64,000 nucleotides of DNA from Amycolatopsis oliviviridis (lineage in GTDB: Bacteria > Actinomycetota > Actinomycetes > Mycobacteriales > Pseudonocardiaceae). The notes below the pieces were generated by a model that was not told the origin of the DNA, made no database searches, and saw only the letters and a program-made list of their open reading frames with translations. Positions within the stretch are counted from its first letter, which is position 1. Each line of letters starts with the position of its first letter. This document shows positions 44,543-53,206 of this stretch, piece by piece. Location: the NCBI RefSeq assembly GCF_014654365.1, contig NZ_BNAY01000001.1, forward strand, positions 186,001 through 250,000, read 5' to 3'. Made by a program: the position numbers and the translations under genes.

Positions 44543-45378
44543 AAAAACTGACGATTCTTCCGATCCCGGATAGGAGGACTCTGTTGCGGAGTCCGGTGGA
44601 AGAGCGGTGGATACGCCGCTTCCGTGATGACGCCGGGTGCGAGACGAGGCTCGTCTGCTTCCCGCACGCCGGCGCGGGCGCGAGTGCCTACCGCACCTGG
44701 CCCCTGGGACTGCCTTCGAACGTCGGAGTGCTCTCCGTCCGGTACCCGGGCAGGGAGGATCGGTTCAGCGATCCGTTCCCCTCCCGGCTGGAGGCCCTCG
44801 CGGACGACATCGCGGACGCGCTCGGCGATCTGGCCCGCCACCGACTGGTGTTCTTCGGGCACAGCATGGGTGCCTCGGTGGCGCACGAGGTGGCCCTGCG
44901 CTTGCAGGAACGGGGTTGCCCGCCTGCCGCTCTGTGCGTCTCCGGCAGGCGGCCGCCGCACGCGCTGGGCGGCAGGCAGATGATCTCCGGTACGGACGAG
45001 GAGATCATCGCGCACGTCATGAGCTTCGACGCGAGCGCGGCCGCGGTCTTCGCCGATCGTGGCCTGCGGGAGGTCGTGCTGCCCGCGATCCGCGCCGACT
45101 ACCGCCTGACCGACGACTATTCCGGTGGCGCCCGGCCGCCGCTCGACTGCCCGGTCTACGGCTATGTCGGGAACAGCGATCCCGAAGCGTCCCCGGAGCA
45201 GATGCGCCGCTGGGCGGAGACGACGAACGCCCCCTTCCGGCTCCGGGTGCTGCCCGGTGGCCACTTCTATCTCAGGGCCAACGCGACCGCGCTGCTCACG
45301 GATCTGAACGACGCGGTCATATCCGGTCATGACGGTGTCCTGAGCGACCTCGGCCCAGGGGTGGCAGATGGTCAGTGA
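44539..45378 (+). CDS. type II thioesterase
   Basis: This 279-residue alpha/beta hydrolase of the external (type II) thioesterase family has the nucleophile elbow GHSMGAS near residue 113, FPHAGAGASAYRTW near the N-terminus and a late His in PGGHFYL. It acts in trans on carrier proteins. Usual roles are clearing mis-primed carriers or, in some pathways, moving an aminoacyl group between carriers. Its position directly before the free A and PCP genes, with an 11-base overlap into the A gene, makes an aminoacyl-shuttle role attractive for loading the C-A*-T module. The GTG start overlaps the preceding stop, behind GGGAG. Confidence 0.92.
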   Translation: MKKLTILPIPDRRTLLRSPVEERWIRRFRDDAGCETRLVCFPHAGAGASAYRTWPLGLPSNVGVLSVRYPGREDRFSDPFPSRLEALADDIADALGDLARHRLVFFGHSMGASVAHEVALRLQERGCPPAALCVSGRRPPHALGGRQMISGTDEEIIAHVMSFDASAAAVFADRGLREVVLPAIRADYRLTDDYSGGARPPLDCPVYGYVGNSDPEASPEQMRRWAETTNAPFRLRVLPGGHFYLRANATALLTDLNDAVISGHDGVLSDLGPGVADGQ

Positions 45379-46987
45379 ATCGACCGAGCTGACCACGCCC
45401 CGCGGGCTCACCTCACTGTGGGGCGGCACGGCGAATCCGCCATGCCTGATCGACGCGCTGGCCGCGACCGCGGCGGCGCGGCCGGGCCACGTCGCGGTCC
45501 GCGACGAGGACCGCGAGTTCACCTATCACGACCTGAGCAGGTGGACCGGGCAGATCGCCGCGCTCCTGGCGGACCACGGCATCCGCCCCGGCGATCCGGT
45601 GGCCATCACCGGCACGCGAAGCGCCGCGATCGTGGCGGCGATGCTCGCCATCGTGCGCATCGGTGCCACCTACGTGCCGCTGGACGCCGGCTACCCCGTG
45701 AAGCGGCTCGAGTACATGACGGCCGACAGCGGCGCCAGGATCGTACTGTGGGCCGACACCGAACCCGGGTTCGCGACCGGCGTGCCGTCCTTGCGCATAC
45801 CGCCTCCCGACGACCCGGCCGCGGCGGGACGACGCGGCCACACGGCCGCTCCGCAGCAGCCGTGCCGGGCGGATCTGCCGGTGTACATCATCTACACCTC
45901 CGGGTCCACCGGCCTTCCCAAGGGCGTCGTGCTGCCGCACCGCAGCATCGACAACATGGCGCACTGGCAGCGCGGTCACTCGGTGCGGCCGGACCTGCGC
46001 ACCGCCCAGTTCACGCCGCTCAACTTCGATGTGTGGTTCCAGGAGGTCTTCGGTACGTTGACCGGCGGGGGCACGCTGGTGATCATGCCCGAGCCGCTGC
46101 GCCGTGACCCGATCGCGCTGCTCGACTGGCTCGCGGACAACCGGATCGAGCGCCTGTTCCTGCCGTACGTGGCGCTGCACATGCTCACCACCGCCGCGGC
46201 CGCCGCGGACTCACTCGACGGTCTCGCGTTGCGGGAGGTGAACCTCGGTGGCGAGCAGCTCGTCTGCACCGCGACCATCCGGGACTTCTTCCGGCGCTTG
46301 CCGGGAAGCAGGCTCAATGTCCACTACGGACAGAGCGAGTCCGCCATGGTCACCGCGCACACGCTCACCGGGCCGCCGGACGGCTGGCCGACGCTGGCGC
46401 CCATCGGACGTCCGCTGCCGGGCTGCCGGGTGTTCGTCGATCCGGTCGACCCCGGCGAACCCGAGGTGGGGGAGCTCCTGGTGGCCGGCCTGCCGCTCTC
46501 GGCGTGCTACCTCAACCAGCCCCGCCTCACCGCGGTGCGTTACGTCCCGGTGGCAGGCATCGGCGACGGTGGCGACCGCACCTTCCGCACCGGCGACCTG
46601 GTGCGCGTCGAGGACGAAGTCATCCACTACGTCGGCCGTGCCGACAACGAGGTCAAGATCCGCGGTGTACGGGTGAATCCCCTCGAAGTGGACGCCTGCC
46701 TGCTCGAGCAGCCGGGTGTCACGGAATCGGTCTGCGTTCCGCTCGAGATCACCGAGGGCGCCCGCCAGCTGCGGGCCGCCGTCACCGTCGACGGGGACAG
46801 CTTGGGATTCGACGAGGGCCGGGCGCTCGCCGCCCTCGCCGAGTTGCTGCCCGCGCAGGCGGTTCCCGTCTCCATCACCGTCCTGCCGGAATTGCCAAGG
46901 ACACCGAGCGGCAAGGCGGACCGCAAAGCCGTCGCCCACGCGCTTGCCCGTATGCACCTGCGAGGCCACCTGCGGCCCGGCCGCTGA
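45368..46987 (+). CDS. stand-alone adenylation enzyme, proline-like pocket
   Basis: This 539-residue free A domain has all cores: YTSGSTGLPKG near 176, GQSE (YGQSE, where YGPTE is usual) near 320, FRTGD near 403, RADNEVKIRG and an A10 lysine in TPSGKADR near 518. It has no fused carrier. Specificity positions read D-V-Q-F-N-G-H-M-V, followed by the A10 lysine. This differs from a proline code (D-V-Q-F-N-A-H-M-V-K) only by Gly for Ala, so proline or a substituted or larger cyclic imino acid is predicted. It should charge the small PCP encoded next. With the adjacent thioesterase it could feed the C-A*-T protein, whose own A domain looks dead. Confidence 0.92.
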   Translation: MVSESTELTTPRGLTSLWGGTANPPCLIDALAATAAARPGHVAVRDEDREFTYHDLSRWTGQIAALLADHGIRPGDPVAITGTRSAAIVAAMLAIVRIGATYVPLDAGYPVKRLEYMTADSGARIVLWADTEPGFATGVPSLRIPPPDDPAAAGRRGHTAAPQQPCRADLPVYIIYTSGSTGLPKGVVLPHRSIDNMAHWQRGHSVRPDLRTAQFTPLNFDVWFQEVFGTLTGGGTLVIMPEPLRRDPIALLDWLADNRIERLFLPYVALHMLTTAAAAADSLDGLALREVNLGGEQLVCTATIRDFFRRLPGSRLNVHYGQSESAMVTAHTLTGPPDGWPTLAPIGRPLPGCRVFVDPVDPGEPEVGELLVAGLPLSACYLNQPRLTAVRYVPVAGIGDGGDRTFRTGDLVRVEDEVIHYVGRADNEVKIRGVRVNPLEVDACLLEQPGVTESVCVPLEITEGARQLRAAVTVDGDSLGFDEGRALAALAELLPAQAVPVSITVLPELPRTPSGKADRKAVAHALARMHLRGHLRPGR

Positions 46988-47035
46988 CGGCGCCACCACC
47001 AGCCACCTCGGCACCGACGCAGACAGGGGTAGGGA

Positions 47036-47308
47036 ATGGAAGGCGACTTCGAGACGCGGACTGAACACCGGCTCGCGGAGATCTGGGCCGACGTGCTCAA
47101 GGTCGACAAGATCGGGCGCGACCAGAACTTCTTCAACCTGGGCGGGGATTCGCTGCTGGCCACCAAGGTCGTGCTCGCGGCCCGCCGCCTCTGGAAGATC
47201 GATTTCACGGTACAGGTGCTGATCGACGCACCGGTCCTCGCCGACCTGGCCGAGCGCATAGACCTGTGGGCGCACCAGGACGCCGGGACGCCCGCGCCCC
47301 GGAACTAG
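47036..47308 (+). CDS. free peptidyl carrier protein
   Basis: This 90-residue single T domain has the phosphopantetheine motif FFNLGGDSLLATK, serine at about 39. It lies 48 bases after the stand-alone A gene, with AGGGGTAGGGA upstream. It is the expected partner of that A domain. A discrete A/PCP pair usually marks an amino acid that is modified while carrier-bound before use; candidate modifiers here are the radical SAM enzyme encoded next, the P450 and the two 2-oxoglutarate oxygenases. Confidence 0.95.
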   Translation: MEGDFETRTEHRLAEIWADVLKVDKIGRDQNFFNLGGDSLLATKVVLAARRLWKIDFTVQVLIDAPVLADLAERIDLWAHQDAGTPAPRN

Positions 47309-47392
47309 GCCGTCCTGGCCGGTGCCGACACCGACAGTACTCACGTAGTTCGACGAGACAGGGCACAGGATTCTCGGCGGGAGGCCGGAAAG

Positions 47393-49363
47393 TTGCTGAT
47401 CAACAATTTCGCGAAAGGGAGCGGCGACCAGGATCGCAAGAAGGTCGTGCTCGTCGAGATTCCCAGCTACGAGAACATCTTGCCGCTCGCCTCCGGCTAC
47501 ATCCAGGCGTGCGCCCAGGAGGACGAGGGACTGGCGGCGACGCATTCCTTCGAAATCTTCTCTTATCCGGTGAAGGACGACCGGACCAAGCTGCTGGAAG
47601 AGCTGGCCGGGAAGTACGCGGACATCTACACGTTCAGTTGTTACATCTGGAACATGAAGCTGATCCGCTGGGTGCTGAAGGAGTTGCGGGAGCGGCAGCC
47701 GAACGCCCATTACCTGCTCGGCGGCCCGCAGGTGATGAACCATGCCGCGACCTACCTGGCCGATTCGCCGGAGAACGTCTACATCTGCAACGGCGAGGGG
47801 GAGCGAACGTCGGTGGAGCTGTTCAGACAGCTCAACAGCGCGGCTCCCGACCTGCGCCGAGTCCCCGGGCTCAGCTTCTGGTCCGGCGGCGAACTCGTCA
47901 CGACGGAACCCGCGCCGCGGATAGGCGATCTCATGGAGATTCCTTCGCCTTTTCTCACCGGCGTCTTCGACGGTTACGAGTTCAGTCTCGGGATCTTGGA
48001 GACGAACCGGGGGTGCCCGTTCCGCTGCACCTTCTGCTACTGGGGCGCGCGCACCAACTCGAAGGTGGTGAAGTTCGAGGAGGACCGGATCAGGGATGAG
48101 CTGACCTGGATCAGCAACAACGGGTTCTCCGGGCTCTTCATCGCCGACGCGAACTGGGGGCAGTCACCCCGTGATGTGGCGATGACCGAGCACATCGTCG
48201 AGCTCAAGAACGAGATCGGCTACCCGCTGGTCGTGTACATGGCGGCCGCCAAGAACCGGCCGGAGCGCATGGCGCAGATCACGGAGATCTTCGTGCGGGG
48301 CGGTCTCATGGTGACTCAGCCGATTTCGCTTCAGACACTGAACCCCGCGGCGCTCAAGCTCATCGCGCGGGACAACATCCGCGAGGAGACCTACGTCGAG
48401 TTGCAGCGAACGCTGCGAGAAAAGCAGATCAGTTCCTATGTGGAACTGATCTGGCCCCTTCCGGGGGAAACCTTCGAGTCGTTCAAGGAAGGCTTGACGA
48501 AGCTGTGCCGCTCCTATGCCGACACGGTCATCGTCTACCCGGAACTTCTCCTGAACAACACGCCCATGTATCAGCAGCGGGAACTCTACGGCCTGATGAC
48601 GGAGCCCGTCCCGAGCGACGTATCCGAGGCGGAGGTCGTCGTCGGCACGAGCTGGGTGTCCAGGGAGGCGTGCATCGACGGATACTGGCTGTACAACGCG
48701 ATGCACACCGTCTACAACATGCGGGGACTGTTCTTGCTCTCCGGCTACCTCGACGAGGCCGGCATCATCTCCTACGGTGATTTGTTCGCGAGCGTCGCGC
48801 GGTACTTCGAGCAGCAGGCCGATTCCGAAGTGCTCCAGCTCTTCACCAAGTCATTCGCCCACCTGGCCAACTATGACGTGCTCCTCAGCGGCAAAATCGG
48901 GCACATGATCCTCAGCACCCATCGTGAGGAATTCGATGCGTTGCTGGCCGCCTATGTCACGTCCCAAGAGTGGTGGTCCGACCCGCTGGCCCGGCAGGCG
49001 TTCGAAATGGACCTGCTCGCCCGGCCCTACATCTACCGTGAACCGGTGCGTGTGCCGGACTACGAGTTCACCGAGTGCACCGTGCACGGCCTGGGCGATG
49101 CCGAGAGTTTCCTCGTGGAGGTCCCCGCGGAGCTGGCCGAGTTGCTGGCGGAGCGCGAGATGCTCAAGGCCGACGTGCTGGATGACGCGGCGTCCGGCCG
49201 GATCACGCTGCGCATCGATCACCACGCTCGGCAGAAGATGCCCTACATGCCGCAGCGGAGCCTCGAGCACAACGCCAACTACTGCCATGGCACCGTCCTG
49301 CGTTTCCGCGAGATTCTGCCCTTCGTCGAGGTTCACTCATCCGACGTGGTCGCGACGAACTGA
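47393..49363 (+). CDS. B12-binding radical SAM enzyme
   Basis: This 656-residue protein has an N-terminal cobalamin-binding Rossmann-like domain (about 15-150; VLVEIPSYENILPLASGYIQ, then LLGGPQV). A radical SAM barrel follows with the cluster motif CPFRCTFC: Cys208, Cys212 and Cys215. A further 250 residues follow. The cobalamin family includes C- and P-methyltransferases acting on unactivated centres and some ring-rearranging enzymes. Placed directly after the free A/PCP pair, it may C-methylate the carrier-bound or free imino acid, but a substrate cannot be read from sequence. It starts at TTG behind GGGAGG. It is the last gene of the plus-strand operon and faces a convergent gene across a hairpin. 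Confidence 0.88.
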   Translation: MLINNFAKGSGDQDRKKVVLVEIPSYENILPLASGYIQACAQEDEGLAATHSFEIFSYPVKDDRTKLLEELAGKYADIYTFSCYIWNMKLIRWVLKELRERQPNAHYLLGGPQVMNHAATYLADSPENVYICNGEGERTSVELFRQLNSAAPDLRRVPGLSFWSGGELVTTEPAPRIGDLMEIPSPFLTGVFDGYEFSLGILETNRGCPFRCTFCYWGARTNSKVVKFEEDRIRDELTWISNNGFSGLFIADANWGQSPRDVAMTEHIVELKNEIGYPLVVYMAAAKNRPERMAQITEIFVRGGLMVTQPISLQTLNPAALKLIARDNIREETYVELQRTLREKQISSYVELIWPLPGETFESFKEGLTKLCRSYADTVIVYPELLLNNTPMYQQRELYGLMTEPVPSDVSEAEVVVGTSWVSREACIDGYWLYNAMHTVYNMRGLFLLSGYLDEAGIISYGDLFASVARYFEQQADSEVLQLFTKSFAHLANYDVLLSGKIGHMILSTHREEFDALLAAYVTSQEWWSDPLARQAFEMDLLARPYIYREPVRVPDYEFTECTVHGLGDAESFLVEVPAELAELLAEREMLKADVLDDAASGRITLRIDHHARQKMPYMPQRSLEHNANYCHGTVLRFREILPFVEVHSSDVVATN

Positions 49364-49415
49364 TTCCGCGATCGCGCTCCCGCGGCAGGGTAAGAGCCGC
49401 CCCGCTCGCGGAATC
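49362..49415. terminator. inverted repeat between convergent genes
   Basis: Arms at 49,362-49,374 and 49,403-49,415 pair at 12 of 13 positions (GATTCCGCGATCG with CGCTCGCGGAATC), leaving a 28-base loop. It lies between the convergent radical SAM and DUF4097 genes, where a bidirectional terminator is expected. There is no T-run, as is common in actinomycetes. Confidence 0.55.
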
Positions 49416-49417
49416 GG

Positions 49418-50083
49418 TCAGCGGCTGCCGGCGGTGATGTTGCCTTCGGTGGTGGTGGCGTGGATGTCGAGTTCGGCGGCGGTGCCATCGTTCCTGAGGG
49501 AGTTCTTGACGCGGCCTCCCCCGCCGGCATCGAGGGAGGCCGCGACACCGGCGGCGGCGCTGACGGAGATGTCGCCGGTCAGGGCGCGCAGCACCACCTT
49601 GCCGCGCACGGCCTCGCCGATCCGGATGTTGCCCTGCACGGTGCTGATCTCCGCGGACCCGCTCAGCCGGCCGACCTCCACGTCGCCGTCCACCACGGTG
49701 ACGTGGACGCTCGCGGCCTCGTCGATGGTGATCGGGGCCTGCACGCCCTCGAACTTGACGTCGCCGAGCCGTCCTACGGTTCTGAACTCGGTACTGGCCG
49801 CCTGGGCGTCGACCCGGGAACCGACGGGCAACTGGACGGTCACGTCGACGGAGCCGGAACCGGAACCACCGAGGAGCTGTGTCGTCCTCCAGAGAATCCG
49901 CAGGACGCCGTCGCCGTATTCGACCTTGGTCTGCTCTGCCACCTTCACGTCGTCGCTCTTCGAGGCGTCCGCGGGCAGGACCTCGACCGCGGTGTCGGCC
50001 CGCTCGGCGGCGACGAACTTGATCCGCCCCGCGACGATTTCGACGAAGGCGGAGATCGGGGCCGGGGTGTCGAACTTCTGCAT
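49418..50083 (-). CDS. DUF4097 family protein
   Basis: This 221-residue protein consists of repeated short beta-strand turns (GDVEV, GNIRI, GDISV, GNITA), typical of DUF4097 beta-helix-like adhesin/stress proteins. There is no signal peptide or membrane segment. The biochemical role of the family is not established; members often sit with DUF2089 regulators and SHOCT-like proteins and are linked to envelope stress. It is transcribed from AAGGAG on the minus strand, divergent from just such a DUF2089/SHOCT-like set. It could be a self-protection or stress accessory of the cluster or an unrelated resident module. Confidence 0.82.
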   Translation of the reverse strand: MQKFDTPAPISAFVEIVAGRIKFVAAERADTAVEVLPADASKSDDVKVAEQTKVEYGDGVLRILWRTTQLLGGSGSGSVDVTVQLPVGSRVDAQAASTEFRTVGRLGDVKFEGVQAPITIDEAASVHVTVVDGDVEVGRLSGSAEISTVQGNIRIGEAVRGKVVLRALTGDISVSAAAGVAASLDAGGGGRVKNSLRNDGTAAELDIHATTTEGNITAGSR

Positions 50084-50320
50084 CGTGCTCCTTAGTTCTG
50101 ACGGGAACGGTTCGTGTCATTCGGGCGTCACGCCCGTCCGTGATCGGCGGTGCCTGGCTGAGCGGAACACCGAACGAGGCTCCGAGCGGCGCCGTAGTTC
50201 ACATAGTTGCAGAGCGGGTAAGAGAACTCAATAATTTCTCATTGACAGCTTAAGAAAATCAAGGAACCATGGTGTCGACCACGCAGGGAGTCGAGCACGC
50301 AGGGCGTCGAGGGAGTCAAG
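50084..50320. promoter_or_regulatory. AT-rich divergent promoter region
   Basis: The 237 bases between the divergent DUF4097 and DUF2089 genes include an unusually AT-rich patch at about 50,220-50,265. This contains TTGACA at 50,242-50,247, a good -35 for rightward transcription; the -10 is not clear. No gene was seen here. Confidence 0.4.
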
Positions 50321-50683
50321 GTGGACTGGCAGGAGCTGACGGACCTGACGCGCGGACAGCCGTTCGTGGTCGAGCGGGTCCGCATCGTCAGCAGCGGTGT
50401 GGCGATAGAGGCTCGGTTCGAGCCGCCACAACTGGCTCAGCTCAGCGTCGACGACCAGGTGTTCGTCACCGCGTTCGTCCGCTCGCACGGTTCGATCAAG
50501 GAGATGGAGCGGGTCTTCGGGGTGAGTTACCCGACGGTCAAGGCCCGGTTGAACCGGATCGCCGAGCAGCTCGACTTCGTCGACACGGACCCGGCGCCGA
50601 CCGGCGCCGACGTCGTCGACCGTCTGCGGCGGGGGGAGATCAGCGTCCAGGAGGCGCTGGCGGAGCTGGAGAGGTCCCGATGA
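50321..50683 (+). CDS. DUF2089-like HTH regulator
   Basis: This 120-residue protein starts at GTG behind GAGGGAG. The middle part, LSVDDQVFVTAFVRSHGSIKEMERVFGVSYPTVKARLNRI, is a helix-turn-helix typical of the DUF2089 family. The family is considered transcriptional regulators, usually encoded with SHOCT-like and DUF4097 proteins, as here. It probably controls its own operon and the divergent DUF4097 gene. Its stop overlaps the next start (ATGA). Confidence 0.85.
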   Translation: MDWQELTDLTRGQPFVVERVRIVSSGVAIEARFEPPQLAQLSVDDQVFVTAFVRSHGSIKEMERVFGVSYPTVKARLNRIAEQLDFVDTDPAPTGADVVDRLRRGEISVQEALAELERSR

Positions 50684-50940
50684 TCCCGCAGCTGGTGACC
50701 TACCGGCAACGCCGTCGCGATGGCCGGTGGCTGCGGCTGTACATCCCGGTCGTGCCGGTCGTGCTGGTGCTGTCACCACTGCTGTTACTCGGCGTGCTGG
50801 CCGGACTGGTCGCCTGTCTCGTCACCGGGGTGAGTCCGGTCGGCGCGCTGCGCGGTCTCGGGCAGTTCGTGTGGGCGCTGCCCGGAACCCGGTTCGAGAT
50901 CGAGGATGGCAGCACGGCTGTGCTGGTCAGCGTCAGATGA
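50680..50940 (+). CDS. small single-pass membrane protein
   Basis: This 86-residue protein has a basic N-terminus (RQRRRDGRWLR), a hydrophobic span at about 20-50 (IPVVPVVLVLSPLLLLGVLA onward) and a short soluble tail. It begins at ATG overlapping the DUF2089 stop, so it is translationally coupled. I know no named family. Its operon suggests a membrane sensor or anchor partner for the DUF2089 and SHOCT-like proteins. Confidence 0.8.
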   Translation: MIPQLVTYRQRRRDGRWLRLYIPVVPVVLVLSPLLLLGVLAGLVACLVTGVSPVGALRGLGQFVWALPGTRFEIEDGSTAVLVSVR

Positions 50941-50956
50941 GTAGTAAAGGAGGGCA

Positions 50957-51379
50957 ATGATGAACGAGCAGCGCCGCCAGGTTCTGCAGATGCTGGCCGA
51001 TGGCAAGCTCGCCGCCGACGAGGCGGAGCGGCTGATCGACGCCCTCGGACGAGAGCGGCCGGAGTCGGCGCCGACGCCGCGGGGCGCCACCCGGCCCAAG
51101 TACCTCCGCGTGGTAGCGGTGGACACCTCCGGTGACAGCGGGCCGAGCCGGCTCAACATCCGGGTCCCGCTCCAGTTGTTGCGCGCCGGGGTCCGCCTCG
51201 CGAGCCTCATTCCGCCGGAAGCGCTCGTCAAGATCAACAAGGCGTTGGACAGGTCGGGAATACCGATCGACCTGACCGAGCTCAGGCCACAGAACATCGA
51301 GGAGCTCATCGAGCAACTCGGCGAGGTCGACATCGACGTCGACGACCCCGGCAGCAGGGTGCAAGTGTTCTGCGAGTGA
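50957..51379 (+). CDS. SHOCT-like domain protein
   Basis: This 140-residue protein has an N-terminal short helical segment (RRQVLQMLADGKLAADEAERLIDALG) characteristic of SHOCT-like modules found with DUF4097 and DUF2089. A less conserved C-terminal part follows, with LRVVAVDTSGD and NIRVPLQLL. No enzymatic motif is visible. AAAGGAGG lies 3 bases before the first ATG and 6 before a second at 50,960, which may be the true start. It is third in the regulator/membrane/SHOCT operon, and about 150 bases separate it from the ABC transporter genes. Confidence 0.82.
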   Translation: MMNEQRRQVLQMLADGKLAADEAERLIDALGRERPESAPTPRGATRPKYLRVVAVDTSGDSGPSRLNIRVPLQLLRAGVRLASLIPPEALVKINKALDRSGIPIDLTELRPQNIEELIEQLGEVDIDVDDPGSRVQVFCE

Positions 51380-51529
51380 CAAGTAACGACGCTCGTGCGA
51401 GATGCGCGGCGTCATCGCGGGTGCACCGCCAGGGACCCGACCCCGGGCTTCGCGCTGTCCGATTCCGGTGCTGTCCCTATCCCGGTCTGTCCGCTGTCTC
51501 CACAACTCCACAACAGAAAGGGCTGTTCG

Positions 51530-52339
51530 ATGACAGCACAGCATGCGATCCGCGTGCGGGGCCTGGAGAAATCGTACAAGCAGCTGCATGTTTTGCGCGG
51601 GGTGGACTTCGACGTGGCGCGAGGCAGCATCTTCGCCCTTCTCGGCTCGAACGGGGCGGGCAAGACCACGGCCATAAAGATCATGTCCACGCTGCTCAAG
51701 GCCGACGCGGGAACAGTCGCCGTCAACGGCTTCGATGTCGTCAAGCACGCTGGGAAGGTGCGGGAATCCATCAGCCTGACCGGGCAGTTCGCGGCCGTCG
51801 ACGAGATCCTCACCGGGCGCGAGAACATCGTGCTGGTCGCCGAGTTGAGGCATCTCAAGGACCCGGGAAAGATCGCGGATGATCTGCTCGCTCGTTTCTC
51901 GCTGACCGACGCGGCCGCGCGGAGGGCGTCGACGTATTCCGGTGGCATGCGCCGCCGTCTCGACATCGCGATGAGCCTGGTCGGGGAGCCGCCGGTCATC
52001 TTCCTCGACGAGCCGACGGCCGGGCTCGATCCCCAGGCGCGTAACGAGGTGTGGCAGTCGGTCAAGGAACTCGCCGACCGCGGCACGACGGTGCTGCTCA
52101 CGACGCAGTATCTGGATGAGGCCGAAAAGCTGGCCGACCGGATCGCGATCCTCCACGAGGGCCGGATCATCGTGAACGGCACCCTCGCCGAGCTCGGGCA
52201 GGTGCTCCCGCCCGCCAAGGTCGAATACGTCGAGAAGAAGCCGACGCTCGATGACATCTTCCTCGCCATCGTCGGTCGCGACAGCAATGACAGCGCCGGC
52301 AATGAGCGCAGCGTCGGCTCGACGAGTAAGGAAAACTGA
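51530..52339 (+). CDS. ABC transporter ATP-binding protein (DrrA type)
   Basis: This 269-residue ATPase has Walker A GSNGAGKTT near 41, Q-loop SLTGQFAAVDE, signature YSGGMRRRLD near 137, Walker B VIFLDEPTAGLDP and a switch His replaced by Gln in TTQYLDEAE, as is usual in DrrA-type exporters. With the downstream permease it forms a two-gene drug exporter, probably for product export and self-resistance. It starts at ATG 8 bases after AAAGGG; the longer frame upstream is rejected. Its stop overlaps the permease start (TGATG). Confidence 0.95.
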   Translation: MTAQHAIRVRGLEKSYKQLHVLRGVDFDVARGSIFALLGSNGAGKTTAIKIMSTLLKADAGTVAVNGFDVVKHAGKVRESISLTGQFAAVDEILTGRENIVLVAELRHLKDPGKIADDLLARFSLTDAAARRASTYSGGMRRRLDIAMSLVGEPPVIFLDEPTAGLDPQARNEVWQSVKELADRGTTVLLTTQYLDEAEKLADRIAILHEGRIIVNGTLAELGQVLPPAKVEYVEKKPTLDDIFLAIVGRDSNDSAGNERSVGSTSKEN

Positions 52340-53100
52340 TGGCCAAGAGTCTTCTCGGCGACACGACCGTCCTGCTGCGTCGATCCCTGCGCCACATCAT
52401 GCGCAGCCCGGACACCATCATCACGACCGTGATCATGCCGATCGCGATAATGTTGATGTTCGTCTACGTGTTCGGTGGCGCGATCAAAACGGGGTCGGAT
52501 TCCTATGTGAACTACATGTTGCCCGGTATTCTGCTCATCACGATCGCTTCGGGCGTCTCGTACACCGCGTACCGGATCTTCGGGGAGATGTCGAGCGGCA
52601 TCTTCGAGCGACTCCAGTCCCTGCCGATCGTACGGTCATCCGTACTGTGGGCCCACGTGCTGACCTCGATGGTCGCCAATCTGATCTCGCTCGTGCTCGT
52701 CGTGGGTGTCGCTGTCCTCATGGGCTTCCGTTCGGGGGCGGGATTTCTGTCCTGGCTCGCGGTCGCCGGCGTTCTGTTCCTGTTCACCCTTACCCTGACG
52801 TGGATCGCCGTCATCCCCGGCCTTTCCGCGCAATCCCCGGACGGCGCGGGCGCATTCTCCTTCCCGCTCATCTTCCTGCCGTTCGTCAGCTCGGCATTCG
52901 CGCCTACCGAAACCATGCCCGGTCCGGTGCGGGCCTTCGCCGAGAACCAGCCGATGACCTCCATCGTCAACACGATTCGCGACCTGTTCGCACAGAACCC
53001 GGTCGGCAATGACATCTGGTTCGCTCTCGCCTGGTGCGTCGGCATCCTCATCGTCGCCTACGTCTTCGCCAGGACCGTTTACCACCGCAAAATCGCTTGA
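52339..53100 (+). CDS. ABC-2 type permease (DrrB type)
   Basis: This 253-residue inner-membrane protein has about six hydrophobic spans (TTVIMPIAIMLMFVYVF, LLITIASGVSYTAY, LISLVLVVGVAVLMGF, FLFTLTLTWIAVIPGL and two near the C-terminus). It carries the ABC-2 family PLIFLPFVSSAFAPTETMP segment before the last loop. It pairs with the DrrA-like ATPase directly upstream; start and stop overlap. The 3' end is followed by a strong hairpin. Confidence 0.94.
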   Translation: MAKSLLGDTTVLLRRSLRHIMRSPDTIITTVIMPIAIMLMFVYVFGGAIKTGSDSYVNYMLPGILLITIASGVSYTAYRIFGEMSSGIFERLQSLPIVRSSVLWAHVLTSMVANLISLVLVVGVAVLMGFRSGAGFLSWLAVAGVLFLFTLTLTWIAVIPGLSAQSPDGAGAFSFPLIFLPFVSSAFAPTETMPGPVRAFAENQPMTSIVNTIRDLFAQNPVGNDIWFALAWCVGILIVAYVFARTVYHRKIA

Positions 53101-53132
53101 AAGGCACCCTTCCCCGCCTGCGGCCCTGGAGA

Positions 53133-53171
53133 CGGAATGGGTACAGGCCTACGCTTCCTGTACCCATTCCG
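53133..53171. terminator. perfect 15-bp stem bidirectional terminator
   Basis: Arms 53,133-53,147 (CGGAATGGGTACAGG) and 53,157-53,171 (CCTGTACCCATTCCG) pair perfectly around a 9-base loop. It sits in the short gap between the convergent permease and LmbU-like genes, so it probably ends transcription in both directions. Confidence 0.85.
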
Positions 53172-53206
53172 GTCCTTCGATCCAGGATTCACATCCACCG
53201 CGAAGA

